NCBI RefSeq assembly: GCF_037969725.1
Contig: NZ_CP150203.1
Span: 140,001-204,000, forward strand
Direction of reading: 5' to 3'
DNA from: Paenibacillus sp. FSL W8-0426
Lineage (GTDB): Bacteria > Bacillota > Bacilli > Paenibacillales > Paenibacillaceae
DNA length: 64,000 nucleotides
Shown: positions 22,215 through 31,936 of the stretch, one piece after another
Layout of the letters: each line of letters starts with the position of its first letter
Position numbering within the stretch: the stretch's first letter is position 1
Position numbers and translations under genes: made by a program
Notes under the pieces: generated by a model
What the model was told of the DNA's origin: nothing
The model's input: only the letters and a program-made list of their open reading frames with translations
Databases searched by the model: none

Positions 22215-22302
22215 AAACTGGTTTATTGCTGAAGTGCGATGCCATATGAAATACTCGGTGCAGGCTTCAATCAATCACGCAAAGTCAAAGGAGATGACAC
22301 AA

Positions 22303-23901
22303 ATGACAGGAAGAGCACCCAAGGGGAGTCTAAAGAAATGGGTTGGGATGGCGCTTACGATGGTTATGGCCGTATCCCTGCTTGCAGGCTGTTCGTCTTC
22401 ATCGGAACAAGGCACAGCAGATAACGGCTCGTCGGGCGATCGCGTAACATTAAAGGTCGAGATTTTTGATCGCGGAAACAGCCCTGCTCCGCAAACGATT
22501 ACCAGCAACTACTTGCAAAAGCTGGTGCAGGAACGTTTTGGGGATCCGAATAACATTGACGTACAGTTCGTGCCGATCCAACGTTCCGAAGAAGTAACGA
22601 AGCTCAACGTGCTGATGGCCAGCAACACCGATGTTCCTGATATCGTATTTGTGTATGACTCCAGCGTGTTTTACCGTTATGCCCAGCAGGGCGGTCTGAC
22701 TGACGTCGGCGAGCTGCTGGACCAGTATGGACCGAATCTTAAAAAATTCCTCGGCGAAGATACATTGAAGTTCGGCCAGGTGGAGGGCCAGCAATTCGCG
22801 ATCCCGGGCAAACGCGCCATTACGGGCCGCTACAGTTCCTACATCCGTCAAGACTGGCTGGATAAACTGGGCTTGCCTGTACCGAAGACAACCGATGAGC
22901 TTTATACCACGTTGAAAGCGTTTAAAGAGAAAGATCCGGGACAGCTCGGAAGCAAAAACATTCCGATGGGCATGGCGCTGGCACCGGCTCAATTCGAAAC
23001 GTTAATCTATTCTTTCATTAAACCGGTGAGCGGAGACCTGACTTACGGACAGCGTTACGAGCTGCCGCTTCATGACGGATTCAAGGATGCGATGCAGTTC
23101 CTGAACAAGCTGTACAACGAGGGACTGATCAGCAAGGATTTCAGTTTGGACGAGGACAAGGCCCAGTTGGCCAAAGATATCCAAAACGGAAATACGGGGT
23201 ACTGGTCCGAAGACGTCGACGCGATGTTTTATGCCGACGGTACCATCGACAACTTGAAGAAGAACGTGCCTGATAGCAAAGTGCTGCCGGTAGACGTATA
23301 TACGAACCCCAATGCGGACAATAAGCATATCAAATCACGGTACGGAACGAACGGGATGTACATCATGATTCCGAAGAGCAGCAAACGTGCCGTAGAGGCC
23401 GTCAAATACTTGGATTGGATGGCGTCCGACAATAACTTGAGAGACATCTACAGCGGCGTTGAAGGCGAGAACTATGAGCTGGTTGACGGAATTCCGGTCG
23501 TTAAAGAAGACGCTTCTCAAGAAGCCAGGGATCGCCTGTTCAACGCGGGAGACATGGCAATCATCTCGAACGGTAAAAACATCGGCGACCAGGCTACCAA
23601 CGAAAAGGCATGGATCATGGGCTTCCCTGAACGAAATCAGGGATTGTTGAGACAGTCCATCGACATCGCCAATACCGATACCGTGGGTCCGATCATCTTT
23701 GACAAGCCGATTCAGGCCGAGATGAAATACAGCACCGCACTGAAAGATAAGCTCAACGTCATTATCGTCAAAACGGCAATGGCCAAACCATCTGAATTCG
23801 AAGCGGTATACGAGCAGGAAATGAATGATTACATGTCCTTGGGCGGCGCGGATTTGAAGAAGGAGCTTGAGGAGGCATTACAGGGAACTGCAGCTAAATA
23901 A
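22303..23901 (+). CDS. Extracellular solute-binding lipoprotein of a carbohydrate ABC importer (LplA/YtcQ type)
   Basis: Secreted lipoprotein of 532 aa. The signal peptide has a basic start, a hydrophobic run and lipobox LLAGC with Cys30, then a Ser/Gly linker. The body resembles the large family-1 binding proteins that serve oligosaccharides in Paenibacillus and B. subtilis pectin uptake. AAAGGAG is nine bases before the ATG; longer in-frame starts would spoil the signal peptide. First gene of the transporter set. It binds the sugar outside the membrane and hands it to the two permeases. The sugar cannot be told from sequence. Confidence 0.9.
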   Translation: MTGRAPKGSLKKWVGMALTMVMAVSLLAGCSSSSEQGTADNGSSGDRVTLKVEIFDRGNSPAPQTITSNYLQKLVQERFGDPNNIDVQFVPIQRSEEVTKLNVLMASNTDVPDIVFVYDSSVFYRYAQQGGLTDVGELLDQYGPNLKKFLGEDTLKFGQVEGQQFAIPGKRAITGRYSSYIRQDWLDKLGLPVPKTTDELYTTLKAFKEKDPGQLGSKNIPMGMALAPAQFETLIYSFIKPVSGDLTYGQRYELPLHDGFKDAMQFLNKLYNEGLISKDFSLDEDKAQLAKDIQNGNTGYWSEDVDAMFYADGTIDNLKKNVPDSKVLPVDVYTNPNADNKHIKSRYGTNGMYIMIPKSSKRAVEAVKYLDWMASDNNLRDIYSGVEGENYELVDGIPVVKEDASQEARDRLFNAGDMAIISNGKNIGDQATNEKAWIMGFPERNQGLLRQSIDIANTDTVGPIIFDKPIQAEMKYSTALKDKLNVIIVKTAMAKPSEFEAVYEQEMNDYMSLGGADLKKELEEALQGTAAK

Positions 23902-23969
23902 TGCGTGGTGTAATGCACCGCTGAACGGTTTAGGCTGCCTTTGCCTGTGGCTATTAAAAAAAGAGACGT

Positions 23970-23991
23970 GTGCCGCCGCTGCCGGCGGCAC
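23970..23991 (+). other. Intercistronic hairpin between binding protein and permease genes
   Basis: Perfect 9-bp stem GTGCCGCCG / CGGCGGCAC with a four-base loop. No T-run follows, so transcription can continue. Such hairpins commonly protect the 3' end of the abundant binding-protein mRNA; that role is inferred. Confidence 0.65.
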
Positions 23992-24022
23992 GCAGTTTCT
24001 CCGTAGATAGGAGGAGAACGAC

Positions 24023-24922
24023 TTGACCACATCATACTTTAAACGGTATTGGCAATTGTATGCACTGCTTTCGCTGCCCTTGCTCTATTTCCTCATTTTC
24101 CGTTATGGCCCGATGTACGGCGTGCAAATCGCCTTCAAAGATTTCAACCTGTTCCAGGGCATTAACGGCAGCGAATGGATCGGTTTTGATGCCTTCCGCG
24201 AAGTGTTTGCCATGAGGGATTTCTATACGACTCTTCGCAACACGTTTATGTTGAATTTTCTGGATCTGGTTGTCTCGTTTCCGGCACCGATTATTCTGGC
24301 CATCATGCTGTATGAAATCCGCTTCAAATGGTTCAAGAAAGTATCGCAAACGATTCTGTATATTCCGCATTTCATCTCCTGGGTCATTATCGGGGGGATC
24401 GTGTACCAATTGTTCGGCAATCAGTCCGGTATGGTAAACGGCGTGCTGGAAAGCATGGGACTGAACACCATTCCGTTCCTGACCGAAAAAAATCCATGGC
24501 TTGTCACTTATCTCTTCACTGGCGTGTGGCAAAGCGCGGGTTGGGGCACGATTCTTTATCTGGCTGCGCTTACCGGCGTGAATAAAGAATTGTTCGAGGC
24601 AGCCGAAGTCGATGGCGCTTCGCGTCTGAGAAAAATATGGCACATTACGCTGCCGGGAATCCGCACCACCATTGTCACGCTGCTCATCCTCAATTTGGGG
24701 AAAATGGTCAGCATCGGCTTTGACCGCCCCTACATCATCGGGAACACGGCCGTACGCGAGTACTCGGATGTTCTCAGTACCTTCGTATACCGGGTTGGTC
24801 TAGAATCGGGCCAATATACCATTGCGACCGTCGTTGGCTTATTTCAGGCCGTGGTCGGGCTTGTGTTCGTGCTTGGTTCCAACTACATTTCGAAAAAAGT
24901 GACCGGAGACGGCATTCTATAG
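24023..24922 (+). CDS. ABC sugar permease (LplB type)
   Basis: Inner-membrane permease of 299 aa with about six transmembrane helices. The cytoplasmic EAA loop (ELFEAAEVDGASRLRKIWHITLPGI near 193-217) contacts the ATPase. Starts with TTG; GGAGGAG is six bases upstream. It pairs with the next permease to form the channel. No ATPase gene is present in this operon. Confidence 0.92.
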   Translation: MTTSYFKRYWQLYALLSLPLLYFLIFRYGPMYGVQIAFKDFNLFQGINGSEWIGFDAFREVFAMRDFYTTLRNTFMLNFLDLVVSFPAPIILAIMLYEIRFKWFKKVSQTILYIPHFISWVIIGGIVYQLFGNQSGMVNGVLESMGLNTIPFLTEKNPWLVTYLFTGVWQSAGWGTILYLAALTGVNKELFEAAEVDGASRLRKIWHITLPGIRTTIVTLLILNLGKMVSIGFDRPYIIGNTAVREYSDVLSTFVYRVGLESGQYTIATVVGLFQAVVGLVFVLGSNYISKKVTGDGIL

Positions 24923-24985
24923 CCCCTGGCGGGCAATATCGCATATGTCTGTTTGGAAGAACTGTATAAAGGAGTTGTGGAGCCT

Positions 24986-25858
24986 ATGAGTGAACGCACC
25001 TCAAACCGGATTTTCGATATCGTTAATATCTCATTTGTTGCTTTGTTTGTGCTGTTCTGCCTGGCACCGTTCTTGCACACGATCGCAATCTCGCTTAGCT
25101 CCAACCGCGCGATTACGTCCGGGGAAGTAACCATTTTCCCTAAAGAGTTCAATTGGGATGCCTATGTCAAAGTGTTCTCCGATCATTCGATGCTCTATTC
25201 GCTTGGGTACACGATCATTCTGACTATCGTGACTACGGTGCTGTGCATGGTCTTCACGATTGCTGCTGCGTATCCCCTCACCAAGAAAAAACTGAAGGGG
25301 CGCAAGCTGTTCATGTACGTCATCATTATCACGATGTTTTTCAGCGGCGGCATCATTCCCGAATACCTGCTGATTCGCGATCTGCACCTGTTGAACTCGG
25401 CATGGTCGCTAATTCTCCCGGGCTTGGTCAGCCCGTTTAACTTGATCATTATGATTTCTTTCTTCTACAGCATTCCGGAGTCGCTCGAAGAATCGGCCGA
25501 AATCGACGGCAGTTCGCATCTGCATACGTTGTTGAAAATTGTATTGCCTTTATCGATGCCGGTGATGGCGACCCTTGCTCTCTTCTATGCGGTCGGACGC
25601 TGGAACGGATTCCAGGATTCCTTGATGTATATCAACGACCCGCAGCTGTACCCGCTTCAACTGAAGCTGTTCCAGATGGTGCAAAACAACATGGTGAGCG
25701 AGCTGACGCAAATGGAAGGGGCCAACCGCACGGCGCTGACGCCGGAGAGCCTCAAGGCGGCTACGGTGATCTTCGCTACGGTGCCCATCCTGCTCGTTTA
25801 TCCTTGGCTGCAAAAGTACTTCGTCAGCGGTGCGATGCTTGGGGCCGTTAAAGGCTAA
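24986..25858 (+). CDS. ABC sugar permease (LplC/YtcP type)
   Basis: Second permease, 290 aa, with six predicted membrane helices and an EAA loop (SLEESAEIDGSSHLHTLLKIVLPLSMP near 180-206). The start at 24986 follows AAAGGAG with a long but usable gap; a start at 24953 is also possible. Together with the previous permease and the lipoprotein it forms a complete importer except for the ATPase, which is likely the MsmX-type protein at 5486. Confidence 0.91.
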   Translation: MSERTSNRIFDIVNISFVALFVLFCLAPFLHTIAISLSSNRAITSGEVTIFPKEFNWDAYVKVFSDHSMLYSLGYTIILTIVTTVLCMVFTIAAAYPLTKKKLKGRKLFMYVIIITMFFSGGIIPEYLLIRDLHLLNSAWSLILPGLVSPFNLIIMISFFYSIPESLEESAEIDGSSHLHTLLKIVLPLSMPVMATLALFYAVGRWNGFQDSLMYINDPQLYPLQLKLFQMVQNNMVSELTQMEGANRTALTPESLKAATVIFATVPILLVYPWLQKYFVSGAMLGAVKG

Positions 25859-25903
25859 GTTGGCGAGAAGAGATATCCATGTATTCGAAAGGAGTGCAAG
25901 CTG

Positions 25904-26863
25904 ATGATGAACGGGACGGACAAGGGCGAGTATTCGTTCTCGACCTGCTGGAATATCAAGCGTCATACGTCCGGAGCCGATATGGTGCAGGAAATCGCCG
26001 ATCTGGGATTCCGCCGGGTGGAGCTGAACTATAATGTGACGAAAGATATGCTCGCAACCATTGAGCCGATGATTGAACGTGGGGAGATCGGCATATCCAG
26101 CGTGCATAACACGTTCCCCCACGTACCGGATCCCGATTACGGCACGGATTCCGTGCTGCTCGGATTTGAGGATGAGGAAAAAAGGAAAAGGGCGATCGAG
26201 CTGCTCGTCGGGTCGGCCGAATATGCCCATCGTTATGGTGCGGAAGCCGTCGTGGTACACCCGGGGGAAGTGCCGTTCGAGCCGGACATCAGCAAAGAAC
26301 TGTCCCGATTGTACCACGATGAAGGTAAAGATTCCCTGGCCTATCGAAGCAAATGGGAAGAATTGATGGAGCGGCGCGAGGCGCTTGCTGCAGGCTACGT
26401 GCAAAAGATTATCGCCAGTCTCGATGAGGTCTGCAACAAGGCGATATCCAAGGGCATAAAGGTTCGATTCGGCATCGAGACCCGTTCCAGGCCACAGCAG
26501 ATCCCCACTCTTGCAGAAGCGAAAACGATTATTCAGGCGCTCCGCGGCGCCCCTGTCGGCATCTGGTATGATTCGGGCCATGCCATCATGATGGATCGCC
26601 TCGGCCTGTATGACAGCGTAGGGGAGATGGATGGATTGATGGATGATATCGTAGGAGTCCACATCCACGAGACGCTGGGCCTTTCCGACCACTGGTGCCC
26701 GTATGTGCACAGCAAGGACATGAACTTTTACGACGCATACTTGCCGATGATCCGGCGAGCGCAGGTCAAGGTATACGAGCTGAAAGCCGCCTGTAAGCCC
26801 GAAGAAATCCATGAAAGTCACGCGTTGTTAATGTCCAAATTGGCGGAAGCGGCGTATTCATAA
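25904..26863 (+). CDS. Sugar phosphate isomerase/epimerase (TIM barrel)
   Basis: Xylose-isomerase-like barrel of 319 aa from the AP endonuclease 2 superfamily. Likely metal ligands occur in the usual places: VVVHPGEV near 107, GIETRSRPQQIPT near 190, WYDSGHA near 222 and GVHIHETLG near 249. Ribosome site AAAGGAG precedes an ATGATG start. In the middle of a sugar-uptake operon it probably isomerises or epimerises the imported sugar or its breakdown product; the substrate is unknown. Confidence 0.8.
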   Translation: MMNGTDKGEYSFSTCWNIKRHTSGADMVQEIADLGFRRVELNYNVTKDMLATIEPMIERGEIGISSVHNTFPHVPDPDYGTDSVLLGFEDEEKRKRAIELLVGSAEYAHRYGAEAVVVHPGEVPFEPDISKELSRLYHDEGKDSLAYRSKWEELMERREALAAGYVQKIIASLDEVCNKAISKGIKVRFGIETRSRPQQIPTLAEAKTIIQALRGAPVGIWYDSGHAIMMDRLGLYDSVGEMDGLMDDIVGVHIHETLGLSDHWCPYVHSKDMNFYDAYLPMIRRAQVKVYELKAACKPEEIHESHALLMSKLAEAAYS

Positions 26864-26941
26864 AACATCGCGCATGTGGGCCAAGGGTAAATGCAGAGCT
26901 TTGGTAAAACGATAAATGCCTGGGTACGGAGGAAAAGACGC

Positions 26942-28723
26942 ATGTACAAACAACTGGTGGAGCGCAATGACAAGGCTGTAGAAAAGGGATTATCCCGGCA
27001 GGTGCTTGATCCGGACAGCCGTTATTACGGAGGAACGATCGATCCGTACACGGGAGTGGCCTGGGTAAACCACACCACAGGCACGCCGACGGATATGTGT
27101 TACTGGGGCACCGCGCTCGTGAATCCGGCATCGGCCTATTACCGGGACGAGGCGCTTTTGGAACGGTTGTTGCTGGCGACGGAGTTTGTGCTTCGCCACC
27201 AGCACGAGGACGGTTCCATCTCCCCGGGCTGGACGAATTATCACTCTCCGCCGGATACGGCGTTTGTCGTTGTAGGGTATGCCCAGTTATATCTGGTATT
27301 GCAGCAGCAGGCATGGCCGCCGCTGCAGCCGGTACTGCACAACATGCGCCTGTTTCTGGAACGAACCATGCCGGTCATGTTGACCGGTGGGTGCCATACG
27401 CCCAATCATCGCTGGGTTCTATGCGCGGCGCTCGGTTTTCTGTACCGGATATTCGGGCGGGAAGAGGCGCTGCAGCGCGCCGGGCAATGGCTGGCAGAAG
27501 GCATGGACATTACGCCTGCCGGGGAGTGGACCGAGCGCAGCAACGGCATATACAGCGCAGTGAGCGATATTATGCTCATTCATGCCGCGCGATTGCTGTC
27601 CCGGCCGGAATTGCTTGAACCGGTGAGGCTCAATCTGCGCATGATGGCATATCTTGTGCATCCTTCCGGCGAAATTGTGACGGACTACTCGGGACGGCAG
27701 GATCTGGGGCAAGTTCATGATCTGTCGCCTTATTATCTGTCCTATGCGATCATGGCCAAACTGGACGGCGATCCGCTGTTTGCCGGCATGGCCGAATGGG
27801 CGGCAGAGTCGCTGACGGATCCGGGCGTTTGCTCGGTCAACGCACTCGTCAGGCTGATGCTGGAGCCCGATTTGCAGGAAACGCAAGGCGGCCGACTTGA
27901 TCTGCTCGATCAGTATGAGGTCATGTTGAACGGAAATTTTGATCGGGAGCAATATTTGGGACGGATGGATGAAGCAGGCCATCATGGCCGCATCAGCCAC
28001 AGTCGCATGCATACGGACTTTGGCGCGCCGGTGGCCCGCATTCGCGATGGAAAAACGAGCGTGACCGTAATGACGGAGGTGCCTTCGTTCTTTGCGCTGC
28101 GGCACGGAGCCGTCCGTTTGTTGGCCGTGCAGCTGGCCTCCTACTTTAACCCCGGTTATGTACCCATGCAGCAAATGAGGCAAACGGAGTCCGGTTACAG
28201 TCTGATCGGCGAACAGAAAAAAGGATATTATGGCCCCGTGCCCACAAACCGGTTGCCATTGTCGGCCAACACACCAACCAGCCCGTGGTACTTGCTTCCC
28301 CATCAGGAGAGGGAACTTACCCATGAGCAGACATTTAGCGTGCATGCCGAGGTGGCGCAAACGAAAGACGGTTGGACGCTGGACCTGGCAGGCGAGAACC
28401 CGCAGGAGATCATGATGCAGCTGTCCTTCGTGTTTGGCAGCGAAGGCGAGCTGTCCTCAAACGGGCTGGTGGAAACGAAGAAAGGCGGCCCTTATTTCTG
28501 GGAAGGCGGCACATTGCGCTATGCCTGCGGCGGGGACTGGATCGAATTGACCGGTGGCGAGCTGGGCCATCTGGCGGCAACGGTGCGTGAAGCCAAGCTG
28601 CCGGACGGCTGCCAGGTTGTGCTGGTCAATTTCATGACGCCGTTTCGCAAAACCATTCATATTTCGCTATCGCCGTCCATGGCGGCAAATACCCTAAACA
28701 CGATATTAGACGAAAAGCGCTGA
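26942..28723 (+). CDS. Uncharacterised possible polysaccharide-active enzyme (alpha/alpha-toroid-like)
   Basis: Cytoplasmic protein of 593 aa without a signal peptide; I do not recognise a specific family. The N-terminal two thirds are helix-rich with repeated aromatic and acidic motifs (DGSISPGWTNYHSPPDTAF, CHTPNHRW, GEWTERSNGIYS), as in (alpha/alpha)6 toroid glycan hydrolases and lyases. The last third looks like a beta-sandwich, an arrangement known from heparinase II/III-like and other polysaccharide lyases. The ATG at 26942 is chosen for its GGAGG site. It closes the transporter-isomerase operon, so it probably cleaves imported oligosaccharides inside the cell. Confidence 0.55.
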   Translation: MYKQLVERNDKAVEKGLSRQVLDPDSRYYGGTIDPYTGVAWVNHTTGTPTDMCYWGTALVNPASAYYRDEALLERLLLATEFVLRHQHEDGSISPGWTNYHSPPDTAFVVVGYAQLYLVLQQQAWPPLQPVLHNMRLFLERTMPVMLTGGCHTPNHRWVLCAALGFLYRIFGREEALQRAGQWLAEGMDITPAGEWTERSNGIYSAVSDIMLIHAARLLSRPELLEPVRLNLRMMAYLVHPSGEIVTDYSGRQDLGQVHDLSPYYLSYAIMAKLDGDPLFAGMAEWAAESLTDPGVCSVNALVRLMLEPDLQETQGGRLDLLDQYEVMLNGNFDREQYLGRMDEAGHHGRISHSRMHTDFGAPVARIRDGKTSVTVMTEVPSFFALRHGAVRLLAVQLASYFNPGYVPMQQMRQTESGYSLIGEQKKGYYGPVPTNRLPLSANTPTSPWYLLPHQERELTHEQTFSVHAEVAQTKDGWTLDLAGENPQEIMMQLSFVFGSEGELSSNGLVETKKGGPYFWEGGTLRYACGGDWIELTGGELGHLAATVREAKLPDGCQVVLVNFMTPFRKTIHISLSPSMAANTLNTILDEKR

Positions 28724-28737
28724 GGCAGACCCAAAAG

Positions 28738-28781
28738 ATGACGTGCCCTTCAACAATCAGGAAGGAGCCGTCATTTTTTTT
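28738..28781 (+). terminator. Terminator after the carbohydrate module
   Basis: ATGACG/CGTCAT and CCTTC/GAAGG helices separated by a three-base internal loop, followed by eight T. Confidence 0.75.
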
Positions 28782-28814
28782 GCAATTTTTGCATAAACCC
28801 CATGAAACTGCATA

Positions 28815-28845
28815 TTGAGATGAGGCCCTCAAGATGTGGTATACT
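28815..28845 (+). promoter_or_regulatory. Probable promoter of the TPR gene
   Basis: TTGAGA at 28815-28820 and TATACT at 28840-28845 with a 19-base spacer, about 40 bases before the start codon. Confidence 0.5.
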
Positions 28846-28886
28846 GGAGAGTATGAATGAAAAGCTAAGAGGAGGTGCCTTGGTGG

Positions 28887-30632
28887 ATGAAGGGCAAGCT
28901 ACTGCGGGCTAAGGGACACCTTGCCAATATTATACCGATTCATTTGGATGCGTCTTTCTTTTTCGAAAGAGCGGTCCGCTCGCTGGACCGAAATCATGTC
29001 GACAAGGCATTGAAATATTTTCGCAAAGCGGTAGAATACGAGCCGGACAATCCGGTCAATCATTGCAATATGGCAGGCATTTTATCGGAGAAGGGAGATT
29101 ACGAGGGCTCCAATGCCGTGCTTGCACACGTACTTGACATTGTCGATCCGTCGATGACGGAATGTTATTTTTACATGGCGAACAATTATGCCAACATGAA
29201 CCGTTTCGAAGAGGCGGAGCAGGCGTTGGTAACCTATCTGGAGGAGGACCCGCAGGGTCAGTTCATGGCCGAAGCAGAGGAGATGATGGAGCTGCTCTAT
29301 TATGAGCTCGATCGTCCGGCGAAGCTGAATCAGATCAAATCGCGCAAAGGCGTGGTTGAGCACGATCAGGCACGCGAGTTTCTGGAGCAAGGGAAGTTTG
29401 CCCAGGCTGCCGAGCTGCTGGAGAGCATGCAGCCGGACTACCCCGATTATTTGGCTGCCCGCAATAATTTGGCGTTATCTTACTATTATATGGGGCTGTT
29501 CGATAAAGCGCGGGAAACGATTGCCGAGGTGCTGAAACAGGAACCGGGCAATTTGCACGCCTTGTGCAACCTGGCGATTTTCTACCAGAACGAAAACCGT
29601 CCGGATCAGGTGTTGCAGCTCATCCACAAGCTGCGCGTCATGGTTCCGTTCCAGGAAGAGCAGGTATACAAACTGGCGACCACGATGGGTATTCTTGGAC
29701 AGCACGAACCGGCATACGGCCATTTCCGACGTTTGCTGAAGAACGAAGAGACCGCTGCGGATCCTGCGCTTGTGCATTATGCGGCGGTTGCGGCTTTCAA
29801 TACCGGACGATATGATGCGGCAGAACGGTTGTGGCGGCATGCGGGCAGGCTTGACCCGACTTCCGAGGTTTCCGGATTCTATCTGTCCGGCCTGGAGCAG
29901 GTGCGGCAAGGAGAGGCGGAGCCCCAAATGCTGAGCTACCATTACCATTTGCCTTTTGATGAGCAGTTTCGGCAATGGGAGCATGCCGGCGACGGCATTC
30001 CGGAGGAAATGAGAAACGATCCGCTCATCCGCTCGTCATTCTTCTGGGCACTGCGCCACGGGGATCGCGCAACGAAGCTTCAGGTTATCCAAGCGCTGGC
30101 CATGATCGGCGATTATGAAGTGCAGCAGGCACTTCAGACATTTGTGGATGAAGCTGCCGATGAAGATGGTGAACTGCTTCACGTTGCCAGCTCGGTTCTG
30201 AACCAGCTTCGCCAATCCGAGGCAGAGACCAAGGGGAAGAAAACGTCTTCTCCGGTGCTCGTCACCATGGTAAGGGGCCAATCGGCTTCAAAGGAACAGC
30301 TTGCCGCAAAGAAGGAGGATCCGGCTGGATCTTCTCCATCATGGCAGGCCGTAGTGGAACGCGTGGTGCAAATGACCGGATCTGCCGCAGAGCTGCGGCA
30401 GGAGGCGGAGCGGGTGTGGAACGACTTTGTGTCCCGGATGCCTTCCGAGAAGCCGAATGCAAAGCAGATTGAGTGCTGGGCAGCCGGCCTGGAATATGTT
30501 GCCGCCAAAGCGTATCATCGTTCCGTAACTTATCAGAGCATTGCGGAACGTTATGGCATCTCAGCCGCAACCGTGAGCAAATATGCCCGCCAGATTAGCC
30601 AGGTCTGCAATGAAACGCTGCCAACCGTTTAG
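28887..30632 (+). CDS. Tetratricopeptide-repeat protein (YvcD-like) with C-terminal helix-turn-helix-like end
   Basis: Cytoplasmic repeat protein of 581 aa. TPR units run from about residue 20 to 330 (for example ALKYFRKAVEYEPDNPVNHCNMAGI, EAEQALVTYLEEDPQGQF, AARNNLALSYYYMGLFDKA). It occupies the yvcD position next to the his operon and before trxB. The C-terminus has a low-complexity linker and then SIAERYGISAATVSKYARQI, which reads like a helix-turn-helix. The ATG at 28887 sits 11 bases after GGAGG; a GTG at 28875 would overlap that site. Its function is not known. Confidence 0.8.
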   Translation: MKGKLLRAKGHLANIIPIHLDASFFFERAVRSLDRNHVDKALKYFRKAVEYEPDNPVNHCNMAGILSEKGDYEGSNAVLAHVLDIVDPSMTECYFYMANNYANMNRFEEAEQALVTYLEEDPQGQFMAEAEEMMELLYYELDRPAKLNQIKSRKGVVEHDQAREFLEQGKFAQAAELLESMQPDYPDYLAARNNLALSYYYMGLFDKARETIAEVLKQEPGNLHALCNLAIFYQNENRPDQVLQLIHKLRVMVPFQEEQVYKLATTMGILGQHEPAYGHFRRLLKNEETAADPALVHYAAVAAFNTGRYDAAERLWRHAGRLDPTSEVSGFYLSGLEQVRQGEAEPQMLSYHYHLPFDEQFRQWEHAGDGIPEEMRNDPLIRSSFFWALRHGDRATKLQVIQALAMIGDYEVQQALQTFVDEAADEDGELLHVASSVLNQLRQSEAETKGKKTSSPVLVTMVRGQSASKEQLAAKKEDPAGSSPSWQAVVERVVQMTGSAAELRQEAERVWNDFVSRMPSEKPNAKQIECWAAGLEYVAAKAYHRSVTYQSIAERYGISAATVSKYARQISQVCNETLPTV

Positions 30633-30693
30633 AACATCGAAATGGCTTTGCTCGGTTGAACAACGGAAGATCGAGTGCCTGGGTAAAGAAGGT

Positions 30694-30725
30694 TTGTGGA
30701 AAGATTCGATCCGTTGTGGAAGGAT
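30694..30725 (+). repeat. Two direct 12-mers upstream of trxB
   Basis: TTGTGGAAAGAT at 30694-30705 and TTGTGGAAGGAT at 30714-30725 differ at one base and start 20 bases apart, two turns of the helix. They lie 107 bases before trxB and could be a regulator site. Confidence 0.4.
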
Positions 30726-30831
30726 ATAACGGGTTGGAAAACGGGTAAACTTAACTGATGGGCTTAACAGGGTCATTATTGAAGTTCACGGGTCAATCCA
30801 TTCTCAACCTTACCAAGGAGGCTGATTCTAT

Positions 30832-31791
30832 ATGTCTAAGCACAGAGCAATCGTGATCGGAACAGGCCCTTCAGGGCTGACAGCCGCGATCTATCTGGCA
30901 CGGGCCAATCTGAACCCGCTGGTGATCGAAGGCCTTCAACCTGGAGGTCAATTGACGACGACAACCGAAGTGGAAAACTTCCCGGGGTTCCCTCAGGGAA
31001 TCATGGGGCCTGAACTCATGGATAACATGCGCAAACAAGCTGAGCGTTTTGGAGCAGAGTTCCGAAACGGATGGGTGGAGGAAGTCGATTTCAGCCAACG
31101 TCCCTTTAAGATCAAAGTAGAAGGCGTTGGCGAGCTGGAAGCCGATGCCGTGATCATCTCGACCGGTGCTTCTGCGCGTTATCTCGGCATACCGGGCGAG
31201 CAGGAAAATGTTGGGCGTGGCGTCAGCACATGCGCGACGTGCGACGGTTTCTTTTTCCGCGGGAAAAAACTGATTGTCGTTGGCGGAGGCGATTCCGCCA
31301 TGGAGGAGGCGAGTTTCTTGACCCGCTTCGCAACCGAAGTGACGCTGGTGCATCGCCGCGACGAGCTGCGAGCTTCGAAAATCATGCAGGATCGGGCGCG
31401 CAGCAACGAAAAGGTGAAGTGGGCATTGAACCGTACACCGCTTGAGGTCCAAGCGGAAGGGCTGGGCGTCAAAGGCCTTAAGGTACGGAACAACGAGACC
31501 GGGCAGGAAGAGTTTTTGGAGGCGGATGGCGTCTTTGTGGCGATTGGACATACGCCGAATACAGGCTTCCTGGGCAACCAGATCACGCTGGATGACCATG
31601 GGTATGTTCTCGTCAAACCGGGAACGACGGAAACCAACGTTCCAGGCGTGTTCGCTTGCGGAGACGTGCAGGACACGAGATATCGCCAGGCCGTTACGGC
31701 TGCGGGCTCAGGCTGCATGGCGGCCATGGATTGCGAAAAGTTCCTTGAGGGCGAAATGGTTCACGACTGGAGCGAGACGTTGGATCTCTAA
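30832..31791 (+). CDS. trxB: Thioredoxin-disulfide reductase
   Basis: FAD/NADPH enzyme of 319 aa that reduces thioredoxin. FAD-binding [11 protein letters not shown] is at 10-20, the redox-active CATC at 134-137, NADPH-binding [12 protein letters not shown] near 149 and the C-terminal FAD motif VFACGDVQD near 280. AAGGAGG precedes the ATG. Position between yvcD and rapZ is the same as in B. subtilis, although the Nudix gene yvcI found there is absent here. Confidence 0.97.
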   Translation: MSKHRAIVIGTGPSGLTAAIYLARANLNPLVIEGLQPGGQLTTTTEVENFPGFPQGIMGPELMDNMRKQAERFGAEFRNGWVEEVDFSQRPFKIKVEGVGELEADAVIISTGASARYLGIPGEQENVGRGVSTCATCDGFFFRGKKLIVVGGGDSAMEEASFLTRFATEVTLVHRRDELRASKIMQDRARSNEKVKWALNRTPLEVQAEGLGVKGLKVRNNETGQEEFLEADGVFVAIGHTPNTGFLGNQITLDDHGYVLVKPGTTETNVPGVFACGDVQDTRYRQAVTAAGSGCMAAMDCEKFLEGEMVHDWSETLDL

Positions 31792-31858
31792 GCATGGCGA
31801 GGGTGTTTTTTTGCATAAACTATAGGGAAGAGACGTCGGGAAGTCTCATGGATTGACG

Positions 31859-31886
31859 AGAGAAGCCGGAAGGCTTCTCTTTTTTG
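31859..31886 (+). terminator. Terminator after trxB
   Basis: 9-bp stem AGAGAAGCC/GGCTTCTCT with a four-base loop, then TTTTTT. Confidence 0.92.
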
Positions 31887-31936
31887 AAACCAAATAAGCT
31901 GGAGATCGTATACATAGGGCGCATACTAGGTGTGAG

